Part shown: in pieces, positions 8,483 to 17,272 of the stretch
Position numbering within the stretch: position 1 is the stretch's first letter
Layout of the letters: every line of letters starts with the position of its first letter
Source: Ruthenibacterium avium
Lineage (GTDB): Bacteria; Bacillota; Clostridia; Oscillospirales; Ruminococcaceae
Reading direction: 5' to 3'
NCBI GenBank assembly: GCA_019118905.1
Contig: DWYA01000088.1
Span: forward strand, 6,871-70,870
DNA: 64,000 nt
Notes under the pieces: generated by a model
Told to the model about the DNA's origin: nothing
The model's input: the letters and a program-made list of their open reading frames with translations, nothing else
Database searches by the model: none
Position numbers and translations under genes: made by a program

Positions 8483-9589
8483 TTGCCGTCCCAAGACCGC
8501 ATTGAACGAATGCGTGCTTTTATTATTCAGTGTGTTTTTTACAGCATTCTGCTCGTTTTAATTTTTGCTGTGTTCAAGTTTCTGTTTCCGCTGCTCAGCC
8601 CGTTTGTCACAGCGTTTATCATTGCGTTTTTATTAAAACCGGTGATTCACTATATTTCAGAGCATACTTCCATGAAGCGGCGTACCGCAGCAATTTTGTC
8701 GCTATGTGCATTTTACATCTTATTTATCACCTTGATCATTGTGGTGGGAACGCGCATTATTTTATTGCTGCGTGAGGCGTTTTATGCACTGCCGCAAACG
8801 TATTCCACACTCATTGAACCTGCCTTGAACAAGGTGCAATTCATGATTGTGGACATTGTGGAAAACTTAAACCCAGATGCCTTGAGTATTGTCAATGAAA
8901 TCTCGATGCATTTAAACACAGCGCTTTCCGGGCTGGTTTCCACCTTGTCCAGCGAAGTAGTGGGAGGCCTTGGCTCATTGGCTGCGGGGATTCCCACCTC
9001 TCTGGTCAACTTGATTATCACCATTGTTGCTTCGTTTTTCTTGGTAGTCGATTACTATAAAGTAACCAGCTTTATTGCAAAATGTCTGCCGCCCCGCGGA
9101 AAAGAGCTTTTGTTTGAAGTGAAAAACAGTGTGGTAACGGTGTTGTTCCAGTTTGGACGCGCTTATGCACTGTTAATGCTGCTGACGTTTGTCGAGCTGT
9201 TCATTGGTCTGCTTTTGCTGCGCGTTCCGTATGCGTTCCTTTTGGCGCTGCTGATTGCGGTGGTAGATATTCTGCCGGTTTTGGGAACGGGAACCATTGT
9301 CATTCCTTGGGGCTGTATTTGCTTAATTATGGGCAATTTCCCGTTAGGAATTGGGCTGTTAATTCTCTACGCCATCATTACGGTGGTGCGCCAAAGCTTG
9401 GAGCCGCGCATTGTGGGACATCAAATTGGATTGCATCCGTTGGTTACGCTCATCAGCATGTTTGTGGGTGTGTCGTTGTTTGGCTTTTTGGGCTTGTTCG
9501 GCCTGCCGATTGCCGTCACGGTATTCGTGCAGCTCAGACGTGCAGAAAAGGAGTGCCGCCAGCAGGCTGAATCTCGCAAGGAAAGCTAA
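8483..9589 (+). CDS. AI-2E family transporter (YdbI/PerM type)
   Basis: About 368 residues, very hydrophobic, with the AI-2E_transport layout: paired helices near the N-terminus (FYSILLVLIFAVFKFLFPLL, then SPFVTAFIIAFLLKPVIHYI), a polar central segment, and a C-terminal helix set ending PLVTLISMFVGVSLFGFLGLFGLP, the family signature. The frame is open from 8465, but the ribosome site GAAGGGGG at 8467-8474 fits the TTG at 8483 (LPSQDRIERM becomes MPSQDRIERM). The family name is historical: members move AI-2, ions or other small solutes, so substrate is unknown. Single-gene unit ending at a strong terminator. Confidence 0.88.
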   Translation: MPSQDRIERMRAFIIQCVFYSILLVLIFAVFKFLFPLLSPFVTAFIIAFLLKPVIHYISEHTSMKRRTAAILSLCAFYILFITLIIVVGTRIILLLREAFYALPQTYSTLIEPALNKVQFMIVDIVENLNPDALSIVNEISMHLNTALSGLVSTLSSEVVGGLGSLAAGIPTSLVNLIITIVASFFLVVDYYKVTSFIAKCLPPRGKELLFEVKNSVVTVLFQFGRAYALLMLLTFVELFIGLLLLRVPYAFLLALLIAVVDILPVLGTGTIVIPWGCICLIMGNFPLGIGLLILYAIITVVRQSLEPRIVGHQIGLHPLVTLISMFVGVSLFGFLGLFGLPIAVTVFVQLRRAEKECRQQAESRKES

Positions 9590-9608
9590 AGCATCCGTTC
9601 TAAAAAAG

Positions 9609-9655
9609 AAGAAAGCGTCCCAATTGAGCCAAGCTCAATTGGGACGCTTTTTGCT
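9609..9655. terminator. Bidirectional intrinsic terminator
   Basis: 18-bp perfect stem (AAAGCGTCCCAATTGAGC with its complement, 3-base loop) with A run before and T run after. Serves the convergent genes at 9589 (+) and 9678 (-). Confidence 0.93.
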
Positions 9656-9677
9656 TGCAGCGCAAGAAAGAGGCGGG

Positions 9678-10958
9678 TTAGGTCAGCAGCGAACCGGTGG
9701 CGTCGTCCACGCCGCTGTCGCGCAGCTGTGCTTCTTCCTTGGTGGTTTCGTAATTTAAGCTGACATCCACCCCGTTTGTCAGGTTTTCCACTGCTTTTGG
9801 AATACCGGGGAAAAATTTCTGAATACATGTTCCGCGGCAGTGCAGCGAGTCAAAAAAGTCCTCGTTGGTTACGCCGGGGATGGCATAGGGGTTGTAGCTG
9901 CCGTACACCGGAATATTAAGCCCTTGTGCAATGCGGCGGATGGTGGGCTCGGTGTTTAAAAACGAAGCATAATGGTCAGGCCGCGTCACACTCATATGCT
10001 CGTAGTTGATGGGGTGATAGGGCGACAAAATTAAAAATACGCGAACGCCTTTGGCCTGTACATAACGCAAAAAGGCTTCAAACTGCTCTACGCGCTCGTC
10101 ATCCAGCTCGGTGTAGTCCTCTAAATTCAGCATACCGTAGTTGATGTTGGCGGTGGCGCTGTCGTCAATCAGCTGCTGATCCATTTCACGCATTTCCACC
10201 GGGTACAGCACGCTGCCGTCATGCATTTTTACCTCGGTGTTTTGGTTCATCAGCTCGTCTTTGGCCACAATTTCCAGCTGATTCGTTTGGCCGCCGGTTA
10301 AACGCAGATAGCTTAAATTGCCTTGAAAATAGCTGGGCGAGTAGAGCGCCATCCATTTTTCACGGGGATCGGGCTTTGTGTATGGCGTGGGAATGTTTAA
10401 ACAGTTGGTTAAAAACTCCGCATAAAGTGTCTTATCGCTGCGCGAGTCCACGCTGTTTTTGTTAAATACCCACGGGTCCACGCCGATAATCAGGTTCTCC
10501 GGCAGACAATCGTTTTTCTCAAGCAAGTAGTAAGAGCCGAGAATATCTAAAAAGTCGGCGCCCGTCAGCCCGCAGTTAAAAAACTGCCCATCGGAAAGCT
10601 GCGCGATCTCTGTGTTTAATTGCAAAATGCGGGAAGAACCAATGGCGATGGTATTGGGGGGCGTTTCAAATTTTTCTGCAATGAGCTCTAAAATATCTCG
10701 TTGACGCTCATTAAACTGCTCATAGCCTGTGATATCATTGCCGGCAAACAGAATTTCCACTACATTGCGCAATTCTTGGTCGCCTTGGAACACGCCTTGA
10801 CGGTCGACGCTGTAATTGATATACATCATATAAATTAAAATGGGCGAAAAAAGCAACGCTCCCAGGGCGAGCCGAAACGCCCAAATAAGCCGCAAAGAAA
10901 TTTTGGCAGCGGGCTGAATTTTGGTACGAAGCTTTTTCGGAATCTTTCGACGAGACAT
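9678..10958 (-). CDS. SGNH hydrolase-like partner of MBOAT acyltransferase
   Basis: About 426 residues. One N-terminal TM helix (about residues 22-47) anchors an extracytoplasmic domain. AIGSSRILQL near residue 105 resembles the nucleophile block of DltD/AlgX/AlgJ-type SGNH-like proteins, and DFFDSLHCRG near the C-terminus supplies a D-x-x-H pair. It lies 12 bases behind the MBOAT gene, the usual pairing in alginate, teichoic acid and exopolysaccharide O-acylation. I chose ATG at 10958 (8 bases after GAGAGG) over the upstream GTG at 10967. Likely transfers or helps transfer acyl groups to a surface glycan; which glycan is unknown. Confidence 0.75.
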   Translation of the reverse strand: MSRRKIPKKLRTKIQPAAKISLRLIWAFRLALGALLFSPILIYMMYINYSVDRQGVFQGDQELRNVVEILFAGNDITGYEQFNERQRDILELIAEKFETPPNTIAIGSSRILQLNTEIAQLSDGQFFNCGLTGADFLDILGSYYLLEKNDCLPENLIIGVDPWVFNKNSVDSRSDKTLYAEFLTNCLNIPTPYTKPDPREKWMALYSPSYFQGNLSYLRLTGGQTNQLEIVAKDELMNQNTEVKMHDGSVLYPVEMREMDQQLIDDSATANINYGMLNLEDYTELDDERVEQFEAFLRYVQAKGVRVFLILSPYHPINYEHMSVTRPDHYASFLNTEPTIRRIAQGLNIPVYGSYNPYAIPGVTNEDFFDSLHCRGTCIQKFFPGIPKAVENLTNGVDVSLNYETTKEEAQLRDSGVDDATGSLLT

Positions 10959-10970
10959 CGCACGCACCTC

Positions 10971-12455
10971 TCAATAGTTTTGGTAAATAAAGCTGGATTT
11001 TCCAAAAGAACCGAAAAACAAAATGCCGAGGCACAGCGCATAGTAAAGGGGCCAGCGCAAAAAAATAGGAATTTTGCGAATCAGGCGATGCATCGGAATT
11101 TCAAACCACTCCAGCCCTTCCACCAGCAAAACGCCCGCGCATAAAGCAAAGGTGGCGTTGGCGGTAAAGCCGATGCTTTCCATGGTGGAGAAAAACGCTT
11201 TGCTGTTTTCTGCAAGGCTTTCCCAACCGGTAAAAATGTGGCGATAGACAAAAAATGCGTCTTGAACTGCGCCGGGCTGCGTGTTGTAAAGGCCCACCAG
11301 AAAAAAGACAAGGCAGCTGCTGAACAGCAAATAGTTAATGATAAAGCGCACCGTTTTGCGCACCGCCGAAAAGCGGTACAGCGGATTGCGTGTGCCCAAA
11401 CGGCGGCGAAGCTTGGAAGTTTGCTTTTCCACCGAAAGATAAACACCGTTTAAAACGCCCCAAATCAGATAGGGAAGCGTGCCGCCGTGCCAAAGGCCGC
11501 TCAGGGCAAAGGTGATCATTTGATTCAGCGCGGTGCGCACAGAGCCGCAGCGATTGCCTCCCAGCGAGATGTAAACGTAATCGCGCAGCCAGCTGGTCAA
11601 GCTGATGTGCCAGCGCCGCCACAAATCGGAAAAAGAGGATGCGGCAAACGGACGCTTAAAGTTTTCCGTCAGCTCAATGCCGAACAGCTGCCCGGCCCCC
11701 ACGGCAATATCGCTGCACGCCGAAAAGTCATAATACAGCTGCAAGGAAAACAACAAGCTTGCAATCAGCACAATAGGCCCGGTATAGGCTTCGTAATAAA
11801 GATTGCCGTATACCTGTCCCACAATGCCGCCGATGGTATCGGCGATGACGAGCTTTTTAAAAAAGCCCCATAAAATGCGGAACATTCCCCCGCAAAACCG
11901 CTGATAGTCAAAGCGCAGCGGCTTTTTAAACTGAGGCAGAAGCTTGCCCGCGCGTTCAATCGGCCCGGCGGTCATCAAGGGGAAAAAGCTGACAAAAAGG
12001 GCATAGTCGAACAGGCGGTACTCCGGCTTAATGTTCCCGCGGTAAATATCAATCAAGTAACTGGTCGCCATAAATAGAAAATAGCTGATGCCCAGGGGAA
12101 CGGCAAAGCTGAGGGAAGATCCGCTGAAAGAAAGCCAGCTGCCGAAGGTGTCCTGCAAAATGCGCGCATACTTAAACCACACAAATAACCCTAAACAGCC
12201 CGCGGCGCAGCCGCCCAGCAAAAGGCGTTTGACCCATTTGGGTTTTGCAGCGGCAATGCCCAGCCCTGCGGCATAGGTGACAAGCGTAACCCCAGCAAGA
12301 AGGGGGACAAACCCGGCGTTTTGAGGGTCGTACAAGTAAAATAAATAGCTGCAGCAAAGCAGCCACGCACTGCGCACCGTGCGTGGTAAAACAAAATAAA
12401 CCAGGCATGCCGCCGCAAGGAACAGCAAAAATGCCAGAGAAAGTATATTGGTCAT
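10971..12455 (-). CDS. MBOAT family O-acyltransferase (AlgI-like)
   Basis: 494 residues, about ten or more membrane helices. The MBOAT region includes RRWHISLTSWLRDYVYISLG and the catalytic-His segment LSGLWHGGTLPYLIWG, both typical of AlgI/DltB-type acyltransferases that pass acyl groups across the membrane. It precedes the SGNH-like partner by 12 bases and follows the DUF2304 gene by about 90 bases. The cluster context (GT2 transferase upstream, L-FucNAc pathway further up) suggests acylation of a cell-surface polysaccharide. A GAAAGG ribosome site lies rather far (13 bases) from the ATG at 12455. Confidence 0.92.
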   Translation of the reverse strand: MTNILSLAFLLFLAAACLVYFVLPRTVRSAWLLCCSYLFYLYDPQNAGFVPLLAGVTLVTYAAGLGIAAAKPKWVKRLLLGGCAAGCLGLFVWFKYARILQDTFGSWLSFSGSSLSFAVPLGISYFLFMATSYLIDIYRGNIKPEYRLFDYALFVSFFPLMTAGPIERAGKLLPQFKKPLRFDYQRFCGGMFRILWGFFKKLVIADTIGGIVGQVYGNLYYEAYTGPIVLIASLLFSLQLYYDFSACSDIAVGAGQLFGIELTENFKRPFAASSFSDLWRRWHISLTSWLRDYVYISLGGNRCGSVRTALNQMITFALSGLWHGGTLPYLIWGVLNGVYLSVEKQTSKLRRRLGTRNPLYRFSAVRKTVRFIINYLLFSSCLVFFLVGLYNTQPGAVQDAFFVYRHIFTGWESLAENSKAFFSTMESIGFTANATFALCAGVLLVEGLEWFEIPMHRLIRKIPIFLRWPLYYALCLGILFFGSFGKSSFIYQNY

Positions 12456-12544
12456 AGCGTCAATTCAGCCTTTCTGTCTAGCGTTGGGCGGCATGACACA
12501 ACGTGTGCCGCGCACAGCTTGGGCGCGTGTTTGCCCAAGGGCAT

Positions 12545-12922
12545 TTATCGTTCCTCGCGCTTTTCTTCCAGCTCACGCACACGCCGTTCCAGCAAAGCGT
12601 TTTGCTGCGCCAGCTTTTTGATTTTTTCCGAAAGGCCGGAGACAATGCTGGTTAAGCAAAGCGAAATGAGCAGTAAAAACGCAATTGCCATCATAAAGAT
12701 TAAGTTGGATGGCGTAACGATTTTGGTGAGATCGCGCAGAACAAGCACAATGTAAGGGAACACGGCGAACAACGCCAGCACCGCTGCCGAAAACAGCCAA
12801 ATAATGGAGTAGCGCACGAGGAGCTTTTGCTTTTTCATCAGCCAAAGGATGACAAACAAGTACACGGCAACGCCAATCAGCAAAAGAATGCGCAGCAAAG
12901 GTTCGATATGTGCGTTCATCAT
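12545..12922 (-). CDS. DUF2304 small membrane protein
   Basis: 125 residues: three TM helices (about residues 9-27, 38-60 and 66-92), then a charged coiled-coil tail (LAQQNALLERRVRELEEKRE). This matches the DUF2304 family, which is commonly found directly beside polyprenol-phosphate GT2 transferases. Start ATG at 12922 overlaps the GT2 stop codon in an ATGA, with AAAGGAGG 8 bases upstream, so translation is coupled. It probably acts as a membrane partner of the transferase; no catalytic residues are evident. Confidence 0.85.
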   Translation of the reverse strand: MMNAHIEPLLRILLLIGVAVYLFVILWLMKKQKLLVRYSIIWLFSAAVLALFAVFPYIVLVLRDLTKIVTPSNLIFMMAIAFLLLISLCLTSIVSGLSEKIKKLAQQNALLERRVRELEEKREER

Positions 12923-13635
12923 GTGCCTTTTCCTCCTTTGCGTTTCGGCGTAATAATGCGAAACACCACCAAAGAAATGGTAACTTTCACCATATAATAA
13001 ATGGATTTCAGCGCATTGATCGACGAAGCGCCGCCCATGCGTTCGCGCATTTGTACCGGGGCTTCTCCCACGCGATATCCGGCGAGTACCGCTGTAATAA
13101 TTGCTTCCGGCTCGGGATAGTCCTGTGCATAATTTTCGGCATAAAAGGCGGTCAGCTCTTTGGAACATGCCCGAAAGCCGCTGGTGACATCCAAAATGCG
13201 CACGCCGCACAAAACCCGCAGCAAGGTGCTGAGAATGCGAATGCCCATGCGCCGCATAAAGCTGGTTTGAAAGCCTTCCTTCTTCAAAAAGCGGCTGCCG
13301 ATGCACATATCCAGCTCACCGCGCGCGACAGGCGCAACCACAGTTTGCAGATAAGACGGGTCGTGCTGGCCGTCGCCATCCATTTGAACGGTGATGTCAT
13401 AATCGTTTTCTTTGGCGTACAAATAACCGCTCTGCACGCCGCCGCCAATGCCCAGATTGATCGGCAATGACAAATAAGAAAAACCGTTTTCGCGGCAAAT
13501 TGCAGCGGAGCGGTCGGTAGAGCAGTCGTTGACAATTAAATAATCAACGTCCGGTGCAGCGCGGCGCAAGTCGGAAACGACGCGCTCAATATTTTCTTCC
13601 TCATTATAGCAAGGAATAATCACAAGAACTTTCAC
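12919..13635 (-). CDS. GT2 glycosyltransferase (polyprenol-phosphate mannosyl/glucosyltransferase-like)
   Basis: 238 residues. GT-A fold: VLVIIPCYNEEENI at the start, VNDCSTD, the nucleotide/metal motif MDGDGQHDP, and GSRFL. This matches the DPM1-like group that moves a sugar from a nucleotide to a lipid phosphate. Start GTG at 13635 is chosen because AGAGGTGG lies just upstream and the protein then begins at the first beta strand; the longer frame to 13692 has no ribosome site and crosses a terminator. Translationally coupled to DUF2304. Supplies an activated lipid-linked sugar for the polysaccharide made here (inference). Confidence 0.88.
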   Translation of the reverse strand: MKVLVIIPCYNEEENIERVVSDLRRAAPDVDYLIVNDCSTDRSAAICRENGFSYLSLPINLGIGGGVQSGYLYAKENDYDITVQMDGDGQHDPSYLQTVVAPVARGELDMCIGSRFLKKEGFQTSFMRRMGIRILSTLLRVLCGVRILDVTSGFRACSKELTAFYAENYAQDYPEPEAIITAVLAGYRVGEAPVQMRERMGGASSINALKSIYYMVKVTISLVVFRIITPKRKGGKGT

Positions 13636-13669
13636 AAATCCACCTCTTTCAAGGACAAACCGGCTTTTT

Positions 13670-13708
13670 ATTGAAAAACAGGCGCAGAACAAACGCTTTC
13701 TGCGCCTG
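13670..13708 (-). terminator. Terminator of the L-FucNAc operon
   Basis: On the minus strand CAGGCGCAGA/TCTGCGCCTG stem followed by TTTTTC. It lies between the WbuB-like gene and the GT2-DUF2304-MBOAT block, so the two blocks are at least partly separate transcripts. No clear promoter was seen for the second block, so read-through is possible. Confidence 0.8.
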
Positions 13709-13745
13709 GTAAAGCAGAATCATGGCTGAAAAATGGTTTCAGCTG

Positions 13746-14960
13746 TTAAAAAAGTGCTTCCATTTGTTTTAAAAGCATACTGCGGCTGAAATGCGCCTGA
13801 TAATAGCTGCGCGCACGCTCGCCCATTTCCTGGCGAGCTTTGGCGGAACACTCGGCAAGCTCCAGCAAATTGTGATACAGCGCGTCAATATCTCCGGCAG
13901 GGGAAACCAGCCCGCACCCGGCTTCAAGAATGACGCGCGCCGGCTCACCGTCCATACTGACAAGGCAGGGCTTGCCCGCCGCCAAGTAGCTGGTAATTTT
14001 TGCGGGAACCGTCAGCCCCAAATCGTCGCTGGCACTCAGCGCGGCAAAGAGTGCATCCGCGCAGCCAGTGTAGCGGGGGATTTCTTCGGCAGGCTTTTGT
14101 CCTTCAAAGGAAAACAGCGCCTGCACCCCATGTTCCGCCACACTCTGTTCCAGCGCTTCGCGGCTCATGCCGCTGCCCACAATGATAAAATGAATATCAC
14201 TGCGTCCCGCGTCACGAAGACGCACGGCACACTGTACCAAAAGGTCTAAATTCTGCGCGGGGCTGATGTTGCCCGCAAACAGCACGCAGAACTTGTCCGA
14301 AAAGCGCGCGCGAAGCGCGTCATCTCGAATCTCTTTGGCATAAAAATCTTCGCAATACTGCGGAATCACATGCACCTTGCTGCGCGGTGAAATCGTTTTC
14401 AGCTTTTCGCCTAACGCATCCGACATGGCAACCAGCTGGCTGCACCGGCGGTAATGCCAGTGAGAAACGCCTTTGGCAACCGCGCGCAAAAGGCGGTTTT
14501 GAATGGGCAGCACGGAATAAAGGTTTTCCGGCCACAAATCTAAAACATAGCACGTCAGCGGAATGCGCCGCAGCCCTGCGCAGACAATGGCGGGAAAGAG
14601 CATTAAAACCGGGCTGGTTTCATAGCAGAACACCGCGTCATAGTGACGCTTGCGCAGAGAAAACAGCCGAAAAACCGCGGTAAGCGGATAGGAAATGTAG
14701 TTGAGAAAGATACGCAAAGACGTGTTGTTTTTGCGCCGAATTTCTTTGGTGCGGAAAATTTCCACGCCGCGGCGTGTTTCGCGCATTGGCCCGCGCAGAG
14801 AATAGCCCTCAAACCATTCTCCGTGCGGGTAGTTGGGCAGACCGCACAGCACATCCACCTCAAACCCATCCTCGACAAAGGCTTCGCATAAGTCGGTTAC
14901 ACGGAAATTTTCAGGGTAATAGTGCTGGCTGACCACAAGAATTCTTTTTTTCTGTTCCAT
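13746..14960 (-). CDS. wbuB: WbuB-like GT4 glycosyltransferase (putative L-FucNAc transferase)
   Basis: 404 residues, two Rossmann domains of a GT-B enzyme. N-terminal VVSQHYYPENFRVTDLCEAF and the PNYPHGEWFEGY segment match the WbuB group; the C-terminal half has FAGNISPAQNLD and KITSYLAAGKPCLVSMDGEP with the donor-site region. WbuB-type enzymes are linked to L-fucosamine addition in O-antigen and capsule clusters, and here the gene sits 6 bases behind capG, last in a complete UDP-L-FucNAc operon, which supports that donor. Acceptor is unknown. Confidence 0.82.
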   Translation of the reverse strand: MEQKKRILVVSQHYYPENFRVTDLCEAFVEDGFEVDVLCGLPNYPHGEWFEGYSLRGPMRETRRGVEIFRTKEIRRKNNTSLRIFLNYISYPLTAVFRLFSLRKRHYDAVFCYETSPVLMLFPAIVCAGLRRIPLTCYVLDLWPENLYSVLPIQNRLLRAVAKGVSHWHYRRCSQLVAMSDALGEKLKTISPRSKVHVIPQYCEDFYAKEIRDDALRARFSDKFCVLFAGNISPAQNLDLLVQCAVRLRDAGRSDIHFIIVGSGMSREALEQSVAEHGVQALFSFEGQKPAEEIPRYTGCADALFAALSASDDLGLTVPAKITSYLAAGKPCLVSMDGEPARVILEAGCGLVSPAGDIDALYHNLLELAECSAKARQEMGERARSYYQAHFSRSMLLKQMEALF

Positions 14961-14966
14961 CTGTTT

Positions 14967-16106
14967 TTAATGTTTGCGCCAAACCATTTGGTTGACCACG
15001 CCGACATAGCTTTGAATCATCTTGACCACCTTGGTGGAAACATCCTCGCCGTAATCAGGCACGGGGATGCCGTAGTCACCGTTTTCATTCATGCTGACAG
15101 CAGTGGCCACGGCCTGTTCCACGCCGCCCTCGCGGATACCCGCCAACACAAAGCAGCCCTTATCCAGCGCTTCCGGGCGCTCGGTAGAGGTGCGGATGCA
15201 AACGGCAGGGAAGGGGCAGCCGATGCTGGTGAAAAAGCTCGACTCCTCGGGCAGTGTGCCGGAATCGCTCACGACACAAAAGGCATTCATTTGCAGGTTG
15301 TTGTAATCGTGGAAGCCCAGCGGGTCATGCAGACGCACGCGCTCGTCCAGCACAAAGCCGCGCTGCTCCAAGAACTTGCGGCTGCGCGGGTGACAAGAGT
15401 ACAAAATCGGCATGTCATAGCGCTGTGCCAGATGGTTAATGGAAGTAAAGAGGTTGATGAAATTTTCCTCGGTGTCAATATTTTCTTCGCGGTGCGCTGA
15501 AAGCAGCATATAGCCGCCCTTTTTCAGCGACAGGCGCGAAAGAATATCACTGGCGCGAATTTGCTGCAAATTTGCGCGCAGAACCTCCGCCATGGGGCTG
15601 CCGGTGACATAAGTGCGCTCACGCGCCGTGCCTTCGGCATTCAGATAGCGGCGGGCATGTTCGGAATAGCACAAGTTCACGTCGGCAATGTGGTCGACAA
15701 TGCGGCGGTTGGTTTCCTCGGGCAGACATTCGTCAAAGCAGCGGTTGCCCGCTTCCATGTGGAAAATAGGAATATGCAGACGCTTTGCGGCAATGGCGGA
15801 AAGGCAGCTGTTGGTATCGCCCAAAATCAGCAGGGCATCCGGCTTTTGCTCGCACATCAAGGCATAACTTTTAGCGATAATATTGCCAATCGTTTCGCCC
15901 AAATGCTCGCCAACGGCCTCCAAATAAAAGTTCGGTGCGCGAAGCCCCAAATCCTCAAAGAAAATCTGGTTCAGGGTATAGTCATAGTTTTGACCCGTAT
16001 GCACAAGAATCTGGTCGAAGTAACGGTCGCATTTTTTGATTACCTGCGACAGGCGGATAATCTCAGGACGAGTGCCGACAATGGTCATCAGCTTTAATTT
16101 CTGCAT
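14967..16106 (-). CDS. fnlC: UDP-GlcNAc 2-epimerase family enzyme, CapG/FnlC type
   Basis: 379 residues, non-hydrolysing 2-epimerase fold: MTIVGTRPEIIRLSQVI at the N-terminus, GDTNSCLSA, HMEAGNRCFDECLPEETNR and SDSGTLPEESSF. The RCFDECLPEE variant of the usual R-x-PEE motif and the neighbours point to CapG/FnlC, which converts UDP-2-acetamido-2,6-dideoxy-L-talose to UDP-L-FucNAc, the last step of the pathway, rather than to WecB making UDP-ManNAc. AGGAGC precedes the ATG. Cytosolic. Confidence 0.9.
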   Translation of the reverse strand: MQKLKLMTIVGTRPEIIRLSQVIKKCDRYFDQILVHTGQNYDYTLNQIFFEDLGLRAPNFYLEAVGEHLGETIGNIIAKSYALMCEQKPDALLILGDTNSCLSAIAAKRLHIPIFHMEAGNRCFDECLPEETNRRIVDHIADVNLCYSEHARRYLNAEGTARERTYVTGSPMAEVLRANLQQIRASDILSRLSLKKGGYMLLSAHREENIDTEENFINLFTSINHLAQRYDMPILYSCHPRSRKFLEQRGFVLDERVRLHDPLGFHDYNNLQMNAFCVVSDSGTLPEESSFFTSIGCPFPAVCIRTSTERPEALDKGCFVLAGIREGGVEQAVATAVSMNENGDYGIPVPDYGEDVSTKVVKMIQSYVGVVNQMVWRKH

Positions 16107-16135
16107 AGCAGCATAGCTCCTTATTGTACGTTTTC

Positions 16136-17272
16136 TTATACTTTTTCAAAGAAGGTGTCGGGGTGTTCCGGGTCAAACGGTTCGTTGGCCCACATCACGG
16201 TGACAAGGTCGCCGGTGCCGACATTTTCAATGTTGTGTGTGTAGCCGGTGGGAATATCCACCACTTCCAGCTTGTCGCCGCTGACGTGATACTCAATGAC
16301 TTCCTCTGTGTTCAAACGGCGGAAGCGAATGACGGCTTCGCCCTGCACGACAAGAAATTTTTCGTTTTTGGTGTGATGCCAGTGGTTGCCCTTGACAATA
16401 CCGGGCTTTGCGATATTCACGCTGACTTGTCCGTGCTGCTGGGTGCGCAGAAACTCGGTAAAGCTGCCGCGTTCATCGCAGTGCATTTGCAGAGGATAGG
16501 AAAAACCGTCTGTGGGCAGGTAAGATAAATAGGTTGCATACAGCTTTTTTACGACGGCGCTGCTTTGGTCGGGCACATCCAGCGTTTGGCGCGAAGCGGC
16601 AAAGCTGCGAATGGTGTCGGCCAAAAAGCCCAGCGTTACATTGTGAACGTCGCACGCCAGATGGCAAAAGCCGGGAATGGCGCAATCGCGCACCGCGCGG
16701 CCTTCCATGGCGGCAATAAAGCTTTCCACAACGTCGTCAATGTAGACAAGATCCAGCGCATAGGCGGGGTCGCGCACTTCAATGGGCAAGCCGTGTGCGA
16801 TATTGTGGCAGAAGGTGGCCACTACGCTGTTGTACGACGGGCGGCACCATTTGCCAAATACACCGGGCAGACGATAGACCAGTGCCGGTGCGCCGGCAGC
16901 GCGCTCATGTTCAAACACCAGCGCTTCCGCCTCGCGCTTGGAAATGCCATAGTCGTTATCCAGCGCTGCCTGAATGGAGCTGGTAACAAGAACGGGCGCA
17001 CGGTTTTCGGCCTTGGCCAAAAGGTGCAGCAATTCCTCGGTGAAGCCGCGGTTGCCGGCATAAAATTCGCTGGGGTCTTTCGGGCGGTTGATACCGGCTA
17101 GGTGAAATACGAATTGTGCTTTCGCGGCATACTCTGCCAGCAGCTCCTGCGGAGTGTCAACATCAAAGCACAGAAGGTTCTGATAGCCCTTGGTCTGCAA
17201 AGCGGCGGTCAGGTTTTTGCCAATAAAGCCGCCTGCACCGGTAATCAGAATACACAGTTCTTTATTTTCCAC
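16136..17272 (-). CDS. fnlB: CapF/FnlB-type reductase-epimerase (UDP-L-FucNAc synthesis)
   Basis: 378 residues, two domains. Residues 1-~245 are an SDR Rossmann domain (LITGAGGFIGKNL, short catalytic region YGISKREAE); residues ~255-378 are a cupin (KGNHWHHTKNEKFLVVQGEA with metal-ligand His residues). This fusion is characteristic of CapF, where the cupin performs C3 epimerisation and the SDR domain reduces the 4-keto sugar with NADPH. GTG start at 17272, overlapping capE by 11 bases. Second step of the pathway. Confidence 0.93.
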   Translation of the reverse strand: MENKELCILITGAGGFIGKNLTAALQTKGYQNLLCFDVDTPQELLAEYAAKAQFVFHLAGINRPKDPSEFYAGNRGFTEELLHLLAKAENRAPVLVTSSIQAALDNDYGISKREAEALVFEHERAAGAPALVYRLPGVFGKWCRPSYNSVVATFCHNIAHGLPIEVRDPAYALDLVYIDDVVESFIAAMEGRAVRDCAIPGFCHLACDVHNVTLGFLADTIRSFAASRQTLDVPDQSSAVVKKLYATYLSYLPTDGFSYPLQMHCDERGSFTEFLRTQQHGQVSVNIAKPGIVKGNHWHHTKNEKFLVVQGEAVIRFRRLNTEEVIEYHVSGDKLEVVDIPTGYTHNIENVGTGDLVTVMWANEPFDPEHPDTFFEKV

